DNA of 64,000 bases from Viscum album (taxonomy: Eukaryota > Streptophyta > Magnoliopsida > Santalales > Viscaceae). A program made the position numbers and the translations under genes. Numbering within the stretch: the first letter of the stretch is position 1; each line of letters begins with the position of its first letter. Below are positions 34,772-47,975 of the stretch, piece by piece. Where the stretch lies: the NCBI GenBank assembly GCA_963277665.1, contig OY728157.1:365690067-365754066 (forward strand), written 5' to 3'. Under the pieces are notes generated by a model. The model was not told the DNA's origin. It made no database searches and saw only the letters and a program-made list of their open reading frames with translations.

Positions 34772-36814
34772 TATAATTACTGATCCTTAAAATACATGGA
34801 CATTACATCACTTATACAGAATACTTAATACGTAATACAAATACACAATGAAAGACCATATTAGTTTCATCCCTTTAGAAACATGGAACACATTTTTATA
34901 ATTTGGAGAAATATATTAAATATATCCCATAATGATATTCCATTTTAGTACCCCTAACTACAACATCTCTTCAAAACGTTGGGAAAAGGAAAAATAAAAA
35001 AATGGGAGAGCTTAGATACTGAGTAATTGTAATCAAGGGAGACATGTAAACATAATCATTATCATAATGGTATGAGAACATGATCATAAAAAAATAATAT
35101 CATACTCAACATATCAATGATCATAATCCTGAATCGTTGCATAAAGATTGACTGTTCAAAAAACATCAATTGTAATAAAATTAATAACATGATCCATGGA
35201 AGAATAACATTCAATAGTTGTCAAGGCATTACTGCCAAGGCCATCTTGGAAGTATGGGTTCAATAACAATACCATCCTGGTAGTAATGGTTCACTGCCAT
35301 AACTAACTTGTTAGTCAAGGTCCACTTCAATATCCTTCTTAGTAGACAAGGTCCTTCATGTCTATTTCGTAAGATATAATTAAGTACCCATGTATCATAG
35401 GGAGATATAGTTCCCACCCATCTCATAATGAAATCATACAAACATGTTCCACTAGTTCATTAAATATCATATCATAACCCATTAAAAATAATGGGTGTAA
35501 TAAACATGTTATCATATAATAACGTAAGAAAAAATTTATTTTTCATAAACATTTCATTTAAAGGATAACCCATTAAAATAAGGGGTTTTATTAAACATCA
35601 TTCCAGAAAAACATAATTCATTCAATGAAATAATATGATTGGTAGTCTTGAACAATAAAAAAGTATGTCATCATAGCTGGGGATGAATTTTGTAATATCT
35701 CATGGAACATGAATTTTCAATAAAAATTACTTTTTAGTACATAAAACATTTTCCAAACCCATTTATTTTAAGCTAATATGATAACATATGAATGAATGAT
35801 GGATATAATTTAAGACATTTCTTGAGGAAAATATAATTTCTTTGTGGAAATGGTTTTATTTTTTTAAAATGTAACATAATTTTAAAAGAATACATTTAAT
35901 TTGAAATAAAACCGTATAATAATGTAGGGGACGTTTCAAGGTAACATGGAATCATGAAAGTGTAAATATATATCCATAACATATAAGTAAAAAAATTTCT
36001 TTTTGTACTTTTTCTAGATATTTCAAAAAGAAAATTATTGGAAAAATAAAAGAAATATTCCTTTTAAACCATGTAGTAAAAAGTCAATAATTTGTAAAAA
36101 TTACTTTAAACATCCATAGGTGAATAATAAAACATTTTATAATTTTTTTTAGAATACATGTATAATTATGCTAAATATTTACCAATGGAAAATCCCAAAT
36201 ATGGTTGTATATAGCCTTGCTAAAAGGGGGGTAAACTTGGACATTACCTTGCTCAATGATCTCCTTGTTGATTTACTACCTCTTCTTGATAAGTATTGTA
36301 ATATGTTTCCATCATTAGCAGTCATGTATGTGGTTTATTTTATAATATTTGTGCTTTTTTTATTTTTGGGCAAGGAACCATCCTCTTAAAAATCACATAA
36401 AATACATTTATGGGTAGTGTATACCACATTTTGATGAAACATGTATTTTTTGTGGCATATCTCTCATAGAATTAATGGGGAGAAAACAAATCCCTTACCA
36501 TAGGTATTATTTCCTTGTTACGTGTAAAAAACTCCTTTATATTGGTTTTAAACATATTATTAAGTTATACCAAAATCTTAACAATATTTTTGATATCATA
36601 TATGAATTATTTAGGACTTTAAATTGACCATTTATGGAAAATTCCATGTAAATGCACTATTACGGTTAATAATCTCTTTGTTTATTGTAGGTTATTTTAT
36701 TTTTATTCTTGATATTATTAAATATAGAATGATTTTCAAACATGAAGAATTTAATATAATATTTATATTTCATACATATTTGGTATATATATATATATAT
36801 AATCGATAAATTAA

Positions 36815-37225
36815 ATGAAATACACTGTTCATGAAGATGGCAGGTCGTACGTACGCATGAACATTATTTCCAATTTTTATTTTATTGAATATATGAAAAT
36901 AAATGGAATATATATATTTTAAATAGCATAGATAAGTCATATATTTCATGATTATTTATTATTTAAACATTATAATTGTTCTTGAATGTATAACGTGGAT
37001 AATTAATCTCATCGCATCTTAGAATTGGTTTGTCGTACATACGCATGAAAAATGATCCTTAATGGTTAAATGGTATGGATTTAGAATGATTATATTTTTA
37101 TAATCACTATTTGAATACTCTATATTCATCATCATAACCATATAAATAATGTAGATATTTAAAACATTTTACAGCACGATGTAGAGAAGGTAAGTTGTAT
37201 GTATGTACGAATGGTGATATTGTTT
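36815..37225 (-). repeat. Hairpin-module array (element B, 5' LTR)
   Basis: Three modules at a spacing of 170-185 bp. The first keeps GTTCAT..ATGAAC round GTCGTACGTACGC. The second and third keep only parts (CGTACATACGCATGA; GAAGGTAAGTTGTATG). Confidence 0.7.
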
Positions 37226-37556
37226 TCATGTAATGAGTAAAAGGAGGAATATGGTTGTGAAATATTATTAATAAAAAATATAAAAATATATTATATTATA
37301 TATTTATGACTTTATTGTGGAGAAAACATAGGAAATGTAAGTATAAGAACACAGTAAATTTGAAATTGTTTTTAGAAAAATTACCTCATCTTTGAGAATC
37401 GCCTTTTTATTTCCAGAAAAGATCTCATTATGTTTTCCACATGCCCAAATTATGGCCTCTTGGATGATTTTATGGAAGATGGGAAGATAAATGGGTTTGT
37501 TTTTTCAAATCCAAATGGCATTAGAGATTTGAATACAATAGAAGGAGATGTTTCCC

Positions 37557-37562
37557 TTTATA
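37557..37562 (-). promoter_or_regulatory. LTR TATA box (element B, 5' LTR)
   Basis: TATAAA on the minus strand, followed on the plus strand by AAGAGGGGGGAGGGGCAC, nearly the same context as in A. Confidence 0.6.
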
Positions 37563-39370
37563 AGAGGGGGGAGGGGCACTTTAGGAAACCCAGAAACTAT
37601 TAATTTATTATAAATTGAAATTATATTTAAAATATATCAAAAGTGATTTAATTTTATGTTTAGATGATTGTGGGTATAAATACACTCGTTTGATGAATTT
37701 TAGACATGTTTAGGGAAGAAAATAATCTTATCTTTTAGCTTTAACCCTTAGTTAAACAGTTTATTGTTTACCATGACAACCTGTCTTTTTACACTACAGG
37801 GTTAACATATTTAAAATAAATTGAAAAAAACAAATTGGGTTATTCATGACATATTTAACATTATCGTAGTCATTTTACTGAAATAAAGTTTTTATGTATT
37901 TTATATCATTTAATAAAATATTGTTTAATTTAAAATTTTCATTTAATTCAATTTTGACACTATTTATTACTTGATTTTTTTTAAAAAGCATAAAAATATT
38001 ATTATTTTAAAAAACTATAATGACTCATCCCTAAAATTTAATATTCATCCAAAAAATTAGAATGTGGCATCAAATATTTATAATTATATTTATTTCAATA
38101 TTATTAATATAATTTATTTTGTTCTTCCTTTAATAAATCATTTTCTATATCATTATTGTGTAACAATTAAATTTAGTTTTTTAATGTATAGAAATTATAA
38201 ATTGAGGATTTGGACCCAAACTATAAAATAACTTATATAACCTCAAATCTAAAATGAAATAGTTACTAATATTTGAATATGTCATTTTCAACTCTTCTTT
38301 TAATAAAATATAATAAAGGACCTAATATAACACAAGTGGCTTCAAAAGGATCATATTTTCTAGATAAGGATTATTTTTGTTAATAAAAACTTATCAAATG
38401 ATATCAAGAATTGTTTTATGGTAATTTTATATTATTATAATATTATTTTTACCTTTAATTACCACATTTACCATTAACCATAGTAAATAAAATTAAAACA
38501 TTACTATTCACAAATAAATATTTTAATTCTATTTTAACACATTTTTCATACTAATAACAACTATGTATTTCCATTTTTTAAAATTGCATTTAAAAAAGTT
38601 GTATAATTATGTTTAATGCTCATCTTGAAAAAGTGGCTAGAAGGTAGGCAAAAAAGACATTAAGAAATTCAATAATTTTTTATATATAATTTTATTATAA
38701 GAATGATTCCAATGAAATAAATTGAATTAATACATGTATTACTGATATATTTTTACTTTAAAATAAATTAAAAAATATTAAATATTTAAACAAAAAATTT
38801 AGTTTTTACCTACAATGTTTTATTTTTCATTTTTCCTCAAAAAATAAAACTTCAATGATAAATACTAAAAATTCACCATATGATAATTTTATCATTTTTA
38901 ATTTAATTTTTTTTTTAAATTTATAATGTTTAAATTCTATGAGTTTCTAAAATGAATTTTAATATTTTTCATAGAAGGACAAGAAAAGGAGTTCAGTTGA
39001 GAAAAATGTACTTGTAATCAAATAATGAATTTACCGAAATTATATTCTTCATTATTAAAAACCTTATAACTAATCTTCTAAAATTTGTTTCTACTACTCA
39101 TATTTCAATTTTAAAGTCTATGTTATAACTAACTCATTTAAAATATTATAATAATAATTTGTTGTTTTGTATAACCTCAGTGTTGCTTGTTACGCAAGCC
39201 AAGTCGGTGTTATGTGTAGTAAAAGCTTAACATGGTGTTGCGTAAAAAATAATCCAATATTATTGATTTTTTACAAGAAATAAAATATATATTCAGTATT
39301 TGATGAAGTAAAAATATCAAAATATTAAATTAAGTCAAAAATATAAATTCACAATTCGTGGTGTGTTACC

Positions 39371-40517
39371 GAGCTCTTGCTATCAAGAAATATAATTCTT
39401 GATCACTTCTTATGTGGTATTATTCGAAGCATTATCCTTGCAAGGGTGTTTTCTGTCAATGTGAACATACTTATATGTTTTCTTATAACACTGGGGATAT
39501 TCCCTTTTCAACCATCTACCTTCTTTATCTGGATGGCTTATGAACATGTTTTTACATTCGTATACTAACAAAATTTTCTATATTCTATATATTTTTTTAT
39601 CTCTACACGGATGGTTATTAATATATAAGGTAGGTGAATTATATATTGACATCCAATATATTAAATTTTTTAATTAAAATTATTATTTGTAAATTTTATT
39701 ATTTATTATTGACTAATTTTATAATATTCTGAATTCATTATACCTAATTATTAGTGGGTGGGGCCCAGTAATGTATATCCCCTTGATGAATCATTAGGTC
39801 TCATGAGTCAAACTAGATTGGGTATTGTGTATATGTCTACAAAGAAAAAATATCACCTTGACTCATGGACTTGACGGTAAGATCATGATGTCTAGGATTA
39901 TGATGTCTTTATTAGGGAATGGAATTATCTATCTAGCATCACGAATTTCATTATTAAGGAATAGATTTTTGTTATCAGTGTGATCATTTCATTTCAAATG
40001 TTATACATGGGTATATGATGCTTTTAGTTTTGTTATATTATATAATTATTTAGATAAAATATTTCGGAAATATTATTTTATGCTCGTCTTATGCACACTT
40101 ATAATCTTTGATTATATTTACCCATACTGAGTATTTGTGTTCTCCCCATATTACATTTCAATATCTATATATTATGAAACAAATATCATATGCAATATTC
40201 CAATAAGAAAATATTGTGTGGTGAAATTTTGGGACGTATTGGATAATTATTATGGATTAATTGGTTTTGTATATAGAGGGAAAAAGTGTTCTTAGTTGAA
40301 AAAACAATGGGATTTATTAGATTATGATTTCCCATAATCACTTAAATATCTAAACTTAAATGGTCTTTAGAATATATACAATGAAATTTAATTTATATTT
40401 TTTCACATTTTCAAAAAGTTATATTTGAGAATCTATCATTAGTATTGAATCTAGTATTGTAATGAAGGTGTTTGTTCACACCAAATTCTTAGATTGTGAG
40501 TCTACAGTGATACACTT
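39371..40517 (+). mobile_element. Solo LTR H, second part
   Basis: Continues H beyond element B. CCATACTGAGTATTTGTG with CTCCCCATATT (about 40126) matches CCATTACTGATGATTCGAG with CACCCCTATT of the C LTR (about 50690), which lies about 250 bp before that LTR's end; here the distance is about 390 bp. The end is placed at 40517 by the target duplication and by where D's RNase H reading resumes. The frame at 39377-39568 is not a recognisable gene. Confidence 0.7.
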
Positions 40518-41530
40518 AATGAATACCTAATATATATGTCATTATGCATAAGGATACATCCATGTACCTACTTTTATGCATCAACTTTTATCGAAAATCC
40601 ATCCCCACCCTAATGGTAAAATCAATATCAGTTGACATATATCTTCGTTAATTGTTCAAAAAATATTTACATTATTTTAACCATATAAAATTAACCCATT
40701 TACGTGTAAATAAATATTAATGGGCTAGTTAATTAATAAATTATTTGAAAACCATCAATAATAACCATAAAATACATGGAATCTACATACCTCTGTTATA
40801 ATTATTATTGTTTCCCATTCTATCATATTCATTATTATTGAACTGTCAAATAATATTCATTCCTTAAAGTATATTGAATTAAAAAAAACCGAAATCAAAA
40901 ATTCACATTCTCTAAATTCTCAATATAACTCATTTTCTTTTTATTTGTTATGATGTTTTCCCAAATAACTCTTATTCTTATCATATCTATTAGGGTATAT
41001 CTAGATATCATCAATAAATTACAAAATGAAATTATCAAGATAATCCTTGAATACTCAATTCATCATATCCCTAAAAACATATCATAAATAATTCAATAAA
41101 AAGGCCCTTAATTTAAATTCTAAATTTGTATACATCAAATGAAATTTCATATTTAAAACAACTTCCTTCTTTACTCACAATTGATGACTCCCATAAAGAA
41201 GATCAATCACTAAAAAATATTTACCTCTTTGATGTTGATTAAAAGAGTCACAAAAGTGACATAGGTGATACATGTGATTCATATTAATGTCATTTATTTC
41301 TATATAATTATTGAAAACCCTCATATAATTATCATTATTTTTAATAAAAAGGGAAAGGGTCTCCCCATGGTGAAACAATAGCGAATATAAATCCCCATTT
41401 CACATAACTCCTTAAATTGGTTCCTCTATTCAAATACTCCATCCATGGCTGTACTATAATGAGTCTTAGTTATAGGTATTTTTATCTGGGATGAGATCAA
41501 TAGAAAACGTAACTTCACACTTAGGTGGAT
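40518..41530 (-). pseudogene. Element D pol, first piece: reverse transcriptase and start of RNase H (decayed)
   Basis: Read downward on the minus strand: FSIDLIPDKN (about 41490-41510), NQFKELCEMGIYIRYCFTMG, then the open stretch at 41175-41378 with MRVFNNYIEIND and FLVIDLLYGSHQL, which corresponds to the RT palm. FIDDI, a stop and IY at about 40990-41020 is the catalytic box. KENELY and ECEF follow, then FDSSIIMNMIEWETIIIITE, the thumb. GGDGFSIKVDA, stops and HGCILMHND (about 40530-40600) begin RNase H with its first Asp. The reading reaches the AYAS-like RYS at 40518 and resumes at 14060 beyond solo LTR H. Many stops and frame changes make it non-functional. Domain order and spacing leave little doubt about the family. 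Confidence 0.85.
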
Positions 41531-43282
41531 TTTTATGTAGTTATTTAGGAAACACATAAAATTATTTCTCCACAATATGTATATTCTCTATCTATGAATA
41601 CATTTCCCCTTCATAGGTTGTGGATTGTCTTCTTATCAAATAATTACATTATGGAGTGCTAATAGAGGTATATCCGGAAATTATTTAGATGATGTAATAT
41701 CACTAATGAAGATAGTGGATTCAACATATCAATTGTGAATCGTAATCTCCTTCTCTTATTAATAAAATGTTTAATTATTATTTAAAATACATTCCATAAC
41801 AATGGTTTTTAAAAATTAGAACATATTAATAATAATCATGTTTTAAAAGAATATTCTCTTACACATCATAATGGGGACAAGATAACATATCATTTCTATA
41901 AAAATATTTCTAGAATAAATATTTATTGATAACTCTCTTCTTCATGTTTAAAGAAATAAATAATTTTCAGTAAAAACATGGATGATATAAAATAATGTAG
42001 ATATCAAGAAGAAAAAAAATTAATAACCAAATTTGAGGTTATGATCAAATAACCAACCACCTTATCTTCAATAAAATCTAATATAGCAATATTAAAAAGA
42101 TAGGATGGTCCTTCTCCCCATGGCCTCTTCTGTTGAAGTTTTCCTTAATTCTTTAGACGTTGGTTTGAATAATTCCCCATCTTTTTTACTTCCAAATACC
42201 TTGATATTAGTTATTTAATTCCTTCCCTTGAATTTATGATCCACATAAGCCTTTTTTTATACTAGAAATAGACACATTTTCCTATTAATTAAATTCCTGA
42301 GTGTTTCCTTGTACAATCATCCCATTTTTGAAATCCCATAGTAACTTTATTCTCCTTTGAAACATTTAATTTTTCATTATTCTTAGTCAACCTCTTATTT
42401 TCTAAAATTAAAATAATGTTACAAGACCTATAAAATTATTTTTCTATCTTTATGGAACATAATTATATTTTATCATATGTTGAAAATATTTGGGAAACCA
42501 ATTCCCTTTGGAGACTCGGCTCATGCCCATAAAATTTATGGTCAATATTACATTCATGATTATGTATGTAGTTCTAATCATTTTTTACTAGTCTTATAAA
42601 GTTATCCTCACACAATGTAATAGTTTTTAAATATTTTACATTATTTTATTGATATTTCTTTTTATTTCATCTTAGTTCACTTATGTAATATATTTATCAA
42701 ATAGTATAACATTAAATTTTTTCAGTTCCATACCTTTTATTTCATCAACCACTTTATTTTTCAAGATCAATGACCACCACATATCAATATTCACCTTTTG
42801 AAAACATAATTCCAAAATAAAATTTTCTATTTCATTACTAACCAAGGACCTGAACATATTTCTAGGGACTTAATCTATTTGTCATATACTAATAAATTTT
42901 TAGTTCCAAAAAAAAAATTGAGGATTATGTCACATGAGTTGATCTAATTTCGGTGTATACTGTAATGTAAAAATTGGTTTCACCATACATTCATGGTTAT
43001 TTTTAATATCCAGTGTTAGTTGGAATAATATGGTCATGATATTCCAGACTCGCAAACCATTTATGATTGATTTCTCAGTAGGGAAATCAATAAATTTAAT
43101 AAAAGTGATGATTAACTTATATCTTCTAGGAAAAATCTCTAAAAAATGGAACAAATATTTTTTCTCTCAAAATCATCATGAATATTATGTCATAAAATAA
43201 AAATGATTATGAATATAAGTGGTCTAAAATACACTAAGGGATAATCATAATTTAAAATCTAGTTCCCAAGGCTCATACAAAA
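41531..43282 (-). pseudogene. Element D gag and protease region, heavily decayed
   Basis: This 1.75 kb lies between the primer site and RT, where gag and protease belong. A reading at about 42230-42280 (LFLV, stop, KKAYVDHKFK) has the spacing of a CCHC zinc knuckle with the Cys residues lost. An open frame at 42930-43154 is unremarkable. I could not place a protease active site. The call rests mainly on position. Confidence 0.45.
43261..43282 (-). promoter_or_regulatory. Primer-binding site of element D (initiator-Met tRNA type, decayed)
   Basis: Minus strand TTTTTGTATGAGCCTTGGGAAC corresponds to TGGTATCAGAGCC with two bases deleted. It fixes 43283 upward as the 5' LTR of D. Confidence 0.7.
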
Positions 43283-44589
43283 ATTGATTTAATAACAATA
43301 GTAATATCAATGACTCTAGTAACACAAAATTGATGTCTACTTTACTACATTGGTAAAATATACATGGGATCACACCATGAACTATCAATTAGTTTTGCAG
43401 TTTTGGAGAAATAGAAGCATAGAAGACTCTCATATTACATTATAAATATAAAAAATAAAGCATAATAAACATTATTTTACCCTTGTAATAATTCCAAATA
43501 CCATTCATTATATCCCTTTAAAAGAGAAAAATGGGTGAGATTAGATGATTAGTATGGTATACATACAATATAATCTATCATGATTAAATAAGGCATAATT
43601 GATATAGAAAAGTGGATAATCAATACACATGTCATTCACTCAACAACATGAGTCCAATGTAAACCCCTTTCTAATATCAATATATAAACCACATAAATAA
43701 TATAAAATAGATTATCAAAAAAATAAATTCATAATCATGGAAAATAATGATCTTAATATCAATTCCATAATAGAAATGTCATGATTTTTACCCTCATTGC
43801 ATCAACCAAGACATTATAAATAAATTGGTAGTTTTAGAATAGAAACCCATATTATATGGTCTGACCACTATTTTTTCTCATGAAACATGTCAATTAATAG
43901 AGGGGATAATGATAAGTTGTCCCCAACTATAAATTTAATTTCTAATATATTCTATATTTATTAAATGATTAAAATTTTTTTCTCTCAAAATGACATATAA
44001 ATAAAAAAATTTCATATTGAATTAAGAATACAACACATTTCTCTAGACAATGTAATAATATTTTTAATGAACTTATATTAACTTACACTAGATATAGGAA
44101 TGGTATAAGTTCAAGACAATATCCCATTTGAAAAATAATTCTTTATAAATCCATTATAATTAAAACATGAATATGGATAAGTAAATAAAGTCCAATAGAA
44201 ATCTAGAGAGTGATAAAGAATTTTCTCATGATAAAATAAAGACCACAATACCACTAATTAGTAAATTAACAAATAAGACTCCCAATTCATAAAAAATGAT
44301 GGTTATTATAGTAAAACCAATTCTATCTGAAATATAAAATAAAATGGAATCAAAAAATTATAAATAACTTCTTTGAAACTTTTTTTAAGAATTAATTTGT
44401 AAATCACTTTCAAAATTACTTTCATTTCATTAAAAAATAATAAACTTTTCATTTCATAATTTTTTTACTAAAAATTACTCTAACACTAATAATATTAATT
44501 TAATTTAAAAAGATATTGAAAAATATAATATATATTATTTATAAGTATATTTTTGAATAACTGTGTATAGATGAAATGAAAAATTAATC

Positions 44590-44830
44590 ATATTTCTTCG
44601 TGGAGGTAGTAGTCCACACGTACGAATGAGTGACATTATAATTTTCTAGTGGATAGGAGTGTTAGAAGAAAATTAATATTTTATTTTTAAAGAATCATAA
44701 TTATGTCACCAATATCAAATACATACATTAGATACATATCTATAACCATCCATGTACGATGGGGATAGAAATTGACACACATCATTTTGTAAAGATGGTA
44801 ATCTATACATAAGATCGAGTGATGTTTTCA
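44590..44830 (-). repeat. Hairpin-module relics (element D, 5' LTR)
   Basis: Two modules, near 44605 (GGAGGTAGTAGTCCACACG, CGTACGAATGAG) and 44790 (AAGATGGTAATCTATACATA). The inner stem of the first has one mismatch (GTAG/CCAC). Confidence 0.55.
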
Positions 44831-45171
44831 TTTCTTATTAAATGTAAAAGGAGATTGAAAGGTTATACCATAAGAAAAATATTATATTTATATATATATA
44901 TATATTATATTCCTGTATTTTATTATTTAAGAATTTTTATGGTTGTGTAAAGGAGTTATTAAAAGAAATAAACATGAAAAAAATATGTTTAGAGTTATAA
45001 ATTTTTTATAGAAAAACTCATTTGTCTTACATCATAATACTGATTAAGTTGGTATATTAGTGAGACAAAAAACATCAAGAATATGGTAATTTTTTTAGGA
45101 TGTGGTTTGGGTGGGGTATATCTCAGCTTGAGTTATCAATTATTATGAACATGTGAGTATAGGTGGTTTCT

Positions 45172-45178
45172 TTTTATA
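45172..45178 (-). promoter_or_regulatory. LTR TATA box (element D, 5' LTR)
   Basis: TATAAAA on the minus strand, in the position expected from the B LTRs. Confidence 0.5.
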
Positions 45179-47185
45179 AGTATGGTGGGTGGACAACATG
45201 TAAATATATAAAGAATTATTATATAATATATGTATTACTCTGGTAAAGTATCTCCATACAAGCACAGTTTTTTAGATGATAAGGGTTACATCAAATCCTT
45301 TCCATATGAAGATATTTAAGTAACAATATTGAGTAATGATGTAGTCTGACACCTTTTGTTTGACCCTATTATCCATTTTCCCCATAACTGTGCTAAAAAA
45401 TGTTTACCATGATTTCTATTCATTATGAAAAAAATTTATTTAAACTCAGTAACTAATTTTTATTATATTGATTCGACATAAAGATACCATTTTACATTGA
45501 TCAATTACTATTGGTGGAAAACATTAGATTTAAAATAAGTTGAAAAAATAAAATGAAAAACTATTTTATGAAAAGTGACGCCTAAAGAATAAAAAATATT
45601 TTATACAAATATTATGTATAAAGATGTTTTATAATTATTTAATTTGTTTAGATAAAATAAAATTATAAATATCTCACATTTTGGTCAAACCAAAAAATTA
45701 TTGTAACCTTATTAACACTTGATTAAAAAAAATAACCCAAATTCTTTTTATTTGAATGAAAGCATTTAATATATTTTATAAAATTTATAATAAAGATTTA
45801 TTTTAAGACTTCACTATTTCTAAAATATTTATTCCACATTAATTTAATATATTGGATAATTTACTTATGACACAACACTAAAAATAGTTTTTTTTTATGT
45901 TATGTCACTATGTTTGTCTTGAGTTATATGCAAGAAGAAGTTAATTGTACACTACACAAAATATAAATATTATATTTCTATACAAAGAACACATAGGTTA
46001 TATTATGTTACACAAAAGACCAAATTTCTTCAATGGCCTGTGTAACACACAATACCGAGTTATTTAAAATAATAATATATTATTTAAATATAATTATTTA
46101 ATATAATGATATAAAAACTGACCATTAAGGTGGAGGTTATGAGTAGGACTAACTGACTAATAAAAATATAAGGTTGAATTCATTGGTTATAAATTAATAA
46201 TAAATTAATATAACCACCAATTTAATATAAAGGAAATGTTTTTATAAAAAAATAATTTATTCCCACAATGGAATTTTAGTCTAATATATTAAATTAGTTT
46301 TGAATTTTGAATTATAACAATAAAATATATAATTTATATATTCAATCATAATTTGTTACATACATCATATAAATTTGATAAGCATAAGAGAAAAATAAAC
46401 ACAATATTACACTTAAAACCTATTTTTTTATAAAATAATTTTTAACACCTTTAATGAGGAACATATTTTAAATATAAATTATAAAACATTTATAAATATT
46501 ATATGTCAAAATAAACATTGTTTTTGAAATAGAAACCTAAAAATTTGGTCAGGGTGATTTTTTTTATTTTTTTGTGATGTTTTATTTTTGATGAATAGTG
46601 GAAATTACTAAATTTTAATTAAAAATTACTTTTTCACATAATTTAAATATAAGGAAAAATTAGTATTTTTATTAATTTTAAATTTATATTATATTTTGTA
46701 GAAATAATTTAATCCAATTTTGGTCTTTAAAATTAATTTCACAATGAAATTAGAAAAACAATTTACTGAACTTTTGCATATTTGTACTTTAAAAACCAGA
46801 TTTGTTTTTCCGTCATTAGGATTAAATTAAAATAAAATTTCACCACTTATGTGAATTCAATTTTGAAAAATTGATTATATATTTGGAATCAGTATAATTT
46901 ATAGTTTCTAAAAATTTCAACATTGTAATTTTTACTAAAAATTATTATTGAATGTAATTAAAATTAATTACATTGATTAAGAGGAAAATTAGATTAATAA
47001 AGGACAATACCTTGAAATTAAGGTCCAAATGACCTATAAACTTTTCAAAAATATATTTAGAAAAAATATTTCAACCATGTACTCCATTTTATAGAATTTG
47101 GATCATTATTTGACCCATATTTTATAAAAAAACATTGGTGGAATTCCCTTTCCGAAAAATTACAAGAATATCACTCCTTCTCCCC

Positions 47186-47193
47186 TATAAAAA
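47186..47193 (+). promoter_or_regulatory. LTR TATA box (element C, 5' LTR)
   Basis: TATAAAAA follows CTCCTTCTCCCC and precedes TGAACTCAAACCTCC, as in C's 3' LTR and, inverted, in A. Confidence 0.65.
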
Positions 47194-47499
47194 TGAACTC
47201 AAACCTCCAACTTAATCACATTTCTCAGACCAGATTGGCTCCACCAACCTTTGAATAAATATATCCTCAAAATTACATCCATAATCATATAATCTTTACC
47301 ATGGCCATAAATCCATTCAAGGAATTACTTTGGTGAAAATTAAAATGATTTACCAAAATAAGAGGTAATATCCTCCCTTAAGATCCGTTGTTTCATTTTA
47401 TTTCTCCAACACCTAATATTTTCATATAAAATATTTATATAACAAAACCATTATACTAAATATAATATGAATTTTTATCCAAATTTTTTTCCTTAACTC

Positions 47500-47975
47500 A
47501 TACACAATTCCATTTAATGGGTAACAAACTTACTATTCTTATGTATGATGAACTACAACCTCATGAGATGATTTTTTTCGATTTTCCTCTATCACAATTA
47601 ATAATTATTAATTATGAAGGAAAATATGTATATATATGATATATTTGATATTTATAATGTCTTTATGGTCCTTTAAATTCTATATTAAACATATCTTTAT
47701 TCATTCCATTTTGTGTTACCATGTTAACTTCATTTGAGAAATGTGGACCACTGCCTCCTCAAAGCATTTTGATTCATTAATACCATGCATGGAATGTATT
47801 GAGGATGAGTTAAGTCAATTTCTGTGATATATATGAAATAATAATCTTGTAAAATGATAATATATATATATATATATATATCATTTACATTATTTCATTC
47901 AAGATGAAAATACACCCAAAACAATATTCATGTGTACTTACAACTTACCGTCTCCATAAACAATGTATTCTATTT
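47500..47975 (+). repeat. Hairpin-module array (element C, 5' LTR)
   Basis: Plus-strand copies of the module: ACTTACTATTCTTATGTATG (47528), GTGGACCACTGCCTCCTC (47746) and AACTTACCGTCTCCATAAAC (47942), spaced about 215 and 195 bp. Confidence 0.65.

Larger units (their letters stand above)
17442..39370 (-). mobile_element. Element B: gag-only LTR retrotransposon, split by element T
   Basis: The 3' LTR is 17442-17684 plus 27752-32131 (about 4.62 kb, interrupted by T), the internal region is 32132-34771 (2.64 kb), and the 5' LTR is 34772-39370 (4.60 kb). Both LTRs start TGTAACA-like on the minus strand and end TATAA on the plus. They have diverged heavily, by about 30 percent by eye. A gag remnant is present but there is no room for pol. 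The flanks AATCT (17437-17441) and GAGCT (39371-39375) are a poor target duplication. The insertion is supported better by solo LTR H resuming on the other side. Confidence 0.8.
34772..39370 (-). repeat. Element B 5' LTR
   Basis: Counterpart of 17442-17684 plus 27752-32131. Ends GTGTGTTACC at 39370, with the terminal CA changed to CC. Contains the U5 block (35240-35360), hairpin modules (36829, 37010, 37180) and a TATA box (37557-37562). The frames at 36168-36389 and 36624-36809 show no gene features. Confidence 0.85.
43283..45801 (-). repeat. Element D 5' LTR, first part
   Basis: Aligns with the B LTRs: GGAGAAATA..AAGCATAG near 43410; AGAGAAAAATGGGTGAGATTAGATGA near 43525 against AAAAATGGGAGAGCTTAGATACTGA at 35000; hairpin relics near 44605 and 44790; TATA box 45172-45178; TTAACACTTGATTAAAAAAA near 45709 against a matching stretch at 37960. 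It is cut by element C at 45801 and resumes at about 58484. Confidence 0.75.

Noticed and set aside
39371..40517. This stretch as D's integrase, as first expected from its position after RNase H
   Set aside because: No zinc or core motif could be read. It matches the U5 end of the C LTR instead, and the true integrase pieces are at 13287-14060 and 544-1502.
41175..41378. Isolated 67-codon minus-strand frame as a possible small host gene
   Set aside because: Its residues follow the RT palm order (VFNNYIEIND..., FLVIDLLYGSHQL) and neighbouring frames continue the RT, so it is part of D's pol.
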